Assembly: GCA_009380025.1 (NCBI GenBank)
Contig: WHSP01000015.1
Location: 10,016 to 52,146 of the forward strand
Origin: Gemmatimonas sp.
GTDB taxonomy: Bacteria > Gemmatimonadota > Gemmatimonadetes > Longimicrobiales > Longimicrobiaceae
Direction of reading: 5' to 3'
DNA length: 42,131 nt
A program made the translations under genes and the position numbers. The notes beneath the pieces are model-generated. The model was not told the DNA's origin, searched no databases, and saw only the letters and a list, made by a program, of their open reading frames with translations. Of this stretch, positions 41,515-42,131 are shown piece by piece (the first letter of the stretch is position 1; each line of letters begins with the position of its first letter).

Positions 41515-42001
41515 CACTCTTGGGCTCTCGGAATACGTCGCCGTAACTGTGACCAGAGGTACGCCGGCGGCCCCGTAGAACATCATGCCCCCTTCGGTTT
41601 GCGCTCTGTGCCCCCTTCCGGCGGTATGGTGGAAGCCCATCATGGGGTGATGCCTCGCTGGTGAAGTAGCGCTTCCGTTGGTTCGCCACGCCGCGCGTGT
41701 CGATCTCCTTCCCCCACCGTACGCACCTCCCGCGGTTCCCTTCACTCAGCCGTTGCCGGTACCCAGGTACTGGGCCCCCGCTTGTGGAGCTCTTGCGCGT
41801 AGTCCTTTAGTCCACGGCTTCGATTCGCTCCGCGGGGAGGGGAAGAGGAGCGCGGCCGAACAGGAACAGACAAAAGCGCAGGATCGGCTGTCGTCGGGAA
41901 AGCACGAGCCCTCGTTAGGCATCGCATGTGCTAACCACCCCACCCGATCGGACGGGTGCCCCCGGTCGCATGACCATAAGGCTGCCGCCAATTTGAGCCT
42001 C
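41515..42001. other. About 490 bp without a supported gene
   Basis: No frame on either strand has recognisable protein content; several short overlapping frames exist but none has a start, ribosome site and family motif together. Base runs such as GGGGAGGGGAAGAGG and several hairpins are present. It separates the complete dehydrogenase gene from its partial copy and may be decayed mobile or duplicated DNA. Confidence 0.5.
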
Positions 42002-42131
42002 CCGAAATCTCGACAGAAGTACCATGCACGACGAAACCAGGGGACGACCGATGGCCGACGCATCACGGTCGAGAATCCGACCGGCGGCCAACGCATCACG
42101 GTCGAGAATCCGACCGCCAGCCGGATCGATG
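42002..42131 (+). repeat. Direct repeat, copy 2, with internal 33-bp tandem repeat
   Basis: It repeats 40134-40229 up to the window edge. Inside, a 33-bp unit occurs twice in tandem (42054-42086 and 42087-42119), each with ACGCATCACGGTCGAGAATC; copy 1 has one unit. Because 33 is divisible by three, the reading frame is kept. Confidence 0.9.
42024..42131 (+). CDS. Start of a probable second sugar dehydrogenase gene (partial)
   Basis: 36 codons open to the window end: MHDETRGRPMADASRSRI, then a repeated 11-residue unit (ANASRSRIRPP like the one before it) and PAGSM. The sequence matches the start of the gene at 40155 (MHDETRRRPIANALRWRI...PPAGSM), apart from the extra repeat unit. It probably begins a tandem paralogue, but only the leader region is visible, so a truncated 5' duplicate is equally possible. 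Confidence 0.55.
   Translation, partial: MHDETRGRPMADASRSRIRPAANASRSRIRPPAGSM

Noticed and set aside
41650-41990. Possible group II intron remnant on the minus strand, with GTGCGTACGG-like and GGTTAGC-like runs
   Set aside because: Only scattered short resemblance to domain V and 5' intron segments; no reverse transcriptase motifs, no bulged domain V pairing that I could complete, and the span is too short.
39977-42131. Genomic island integrated at tRNA-Arg
   Set aside because: No integrase gene and no repeat of the tRNA 3' end in the window; kept only as a remark.
1-42131. CRISPR array, defence or toxin-antitoxin system
   Set aside because: No regularly spaced direct repeats and no gene of those families seen; the repeats here are dispersed palindromes.

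Overview
The window is about 42 kb of high-GC bacterial chromosome, densely packed with housekeeping genes and almost entirely on the + strand. It suggests a Gram-negative, aerobically respiring heterotroph. The support is a 14-gene nuo operon, an electron-transfer flavoprotein pair, several lipobox-bearing lipoproteins, a GmhB-type heptose phosphatase (LPS pathway) and a PQQ-type sugar dehydrogenase. The lipoprotein style (an SbsA-like Ig lipoprotein with a Cys...GGPDDTTPP start), the compact NuoG that keeps cluster N7, and the gene neighbourhoods fit Gemmatimonadota or a nearby FCB-group lineage. That placement is inference; there is no rRNA here to confirm it.

Layout. 1-1224 (- strand): the 5' part of glpD and the complete dcd. 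1407-16848 (+): promoter and nuoA-N in canonical order, broken by two dispersed palindromic repeats (nuoB/nuoC and nuoI/nuoJ gaps) and closed by a strong hairpin. 16975-20180: an alpha/beta hydrolase, a small putative lipoprotein, and etfB-etfA. 20319-20753 (-): a small Cys-Cys protein with a possible thioredoxin-like fold. 20943-26356: valS with its own promoter and a possible leader switch, an Ig-like lipoprotein, fabI and gmhB. 26353-31262: promoter, A-type Fe-S carrier, nadA, terminator, MBL hydrolase, purN and purH. 31331-32973: promoter, a structured leader or RNA, and a TPR lipoprotein. 33147-39906: der, plsY, gpsA, a merR-type regulator, surE, pcm, a DUF368/PopT-type transporter and an acidic protein of unknown function. 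39977-40050: tRNA-Arg(CCT). 40051-42131: an accessory-looking stretch with a PQQ-type sugar dehydrogenase lipoprotein, palindromic repeats, about 490 bp of non-coding DNA, and the start of what looks like a tandem second copy of the dehydrogenase gene.

How the genes fit together. Complex I, ETF and GlpD all feed electrons to the quinone pool. The A-type carrier would supply Fe-S clusters to clients such as NadA, encoded just downstream. NadA makes quinolinate, the NAD precursor, and complex I oxidises NADH. GlpD, GpsA and PlsY share the glycerol-3-phosphate node; FabI supplies acyl chains; GmhB and the PopT-type transporter serve envelope assembly. SurE and Pcm overlap as a repair pair familiar from other bacteria.

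I found no CRISPR array, prophage, toxin-antitoxin or defence locus, or intact insertion sequence. The least explained items are: the duplicated 5' end of the sugar dehydrogenase with its 33-bp in-frame tandem repeat; a dense array of RNA hairpins just after a good promoter at 31331-31490; two overlapping alternative hairpins over the valS ribosome binding site; and the palindromic repeats lodged inside the nuo operon. Start codons were chosen by eye; uncertain ones are flagged.
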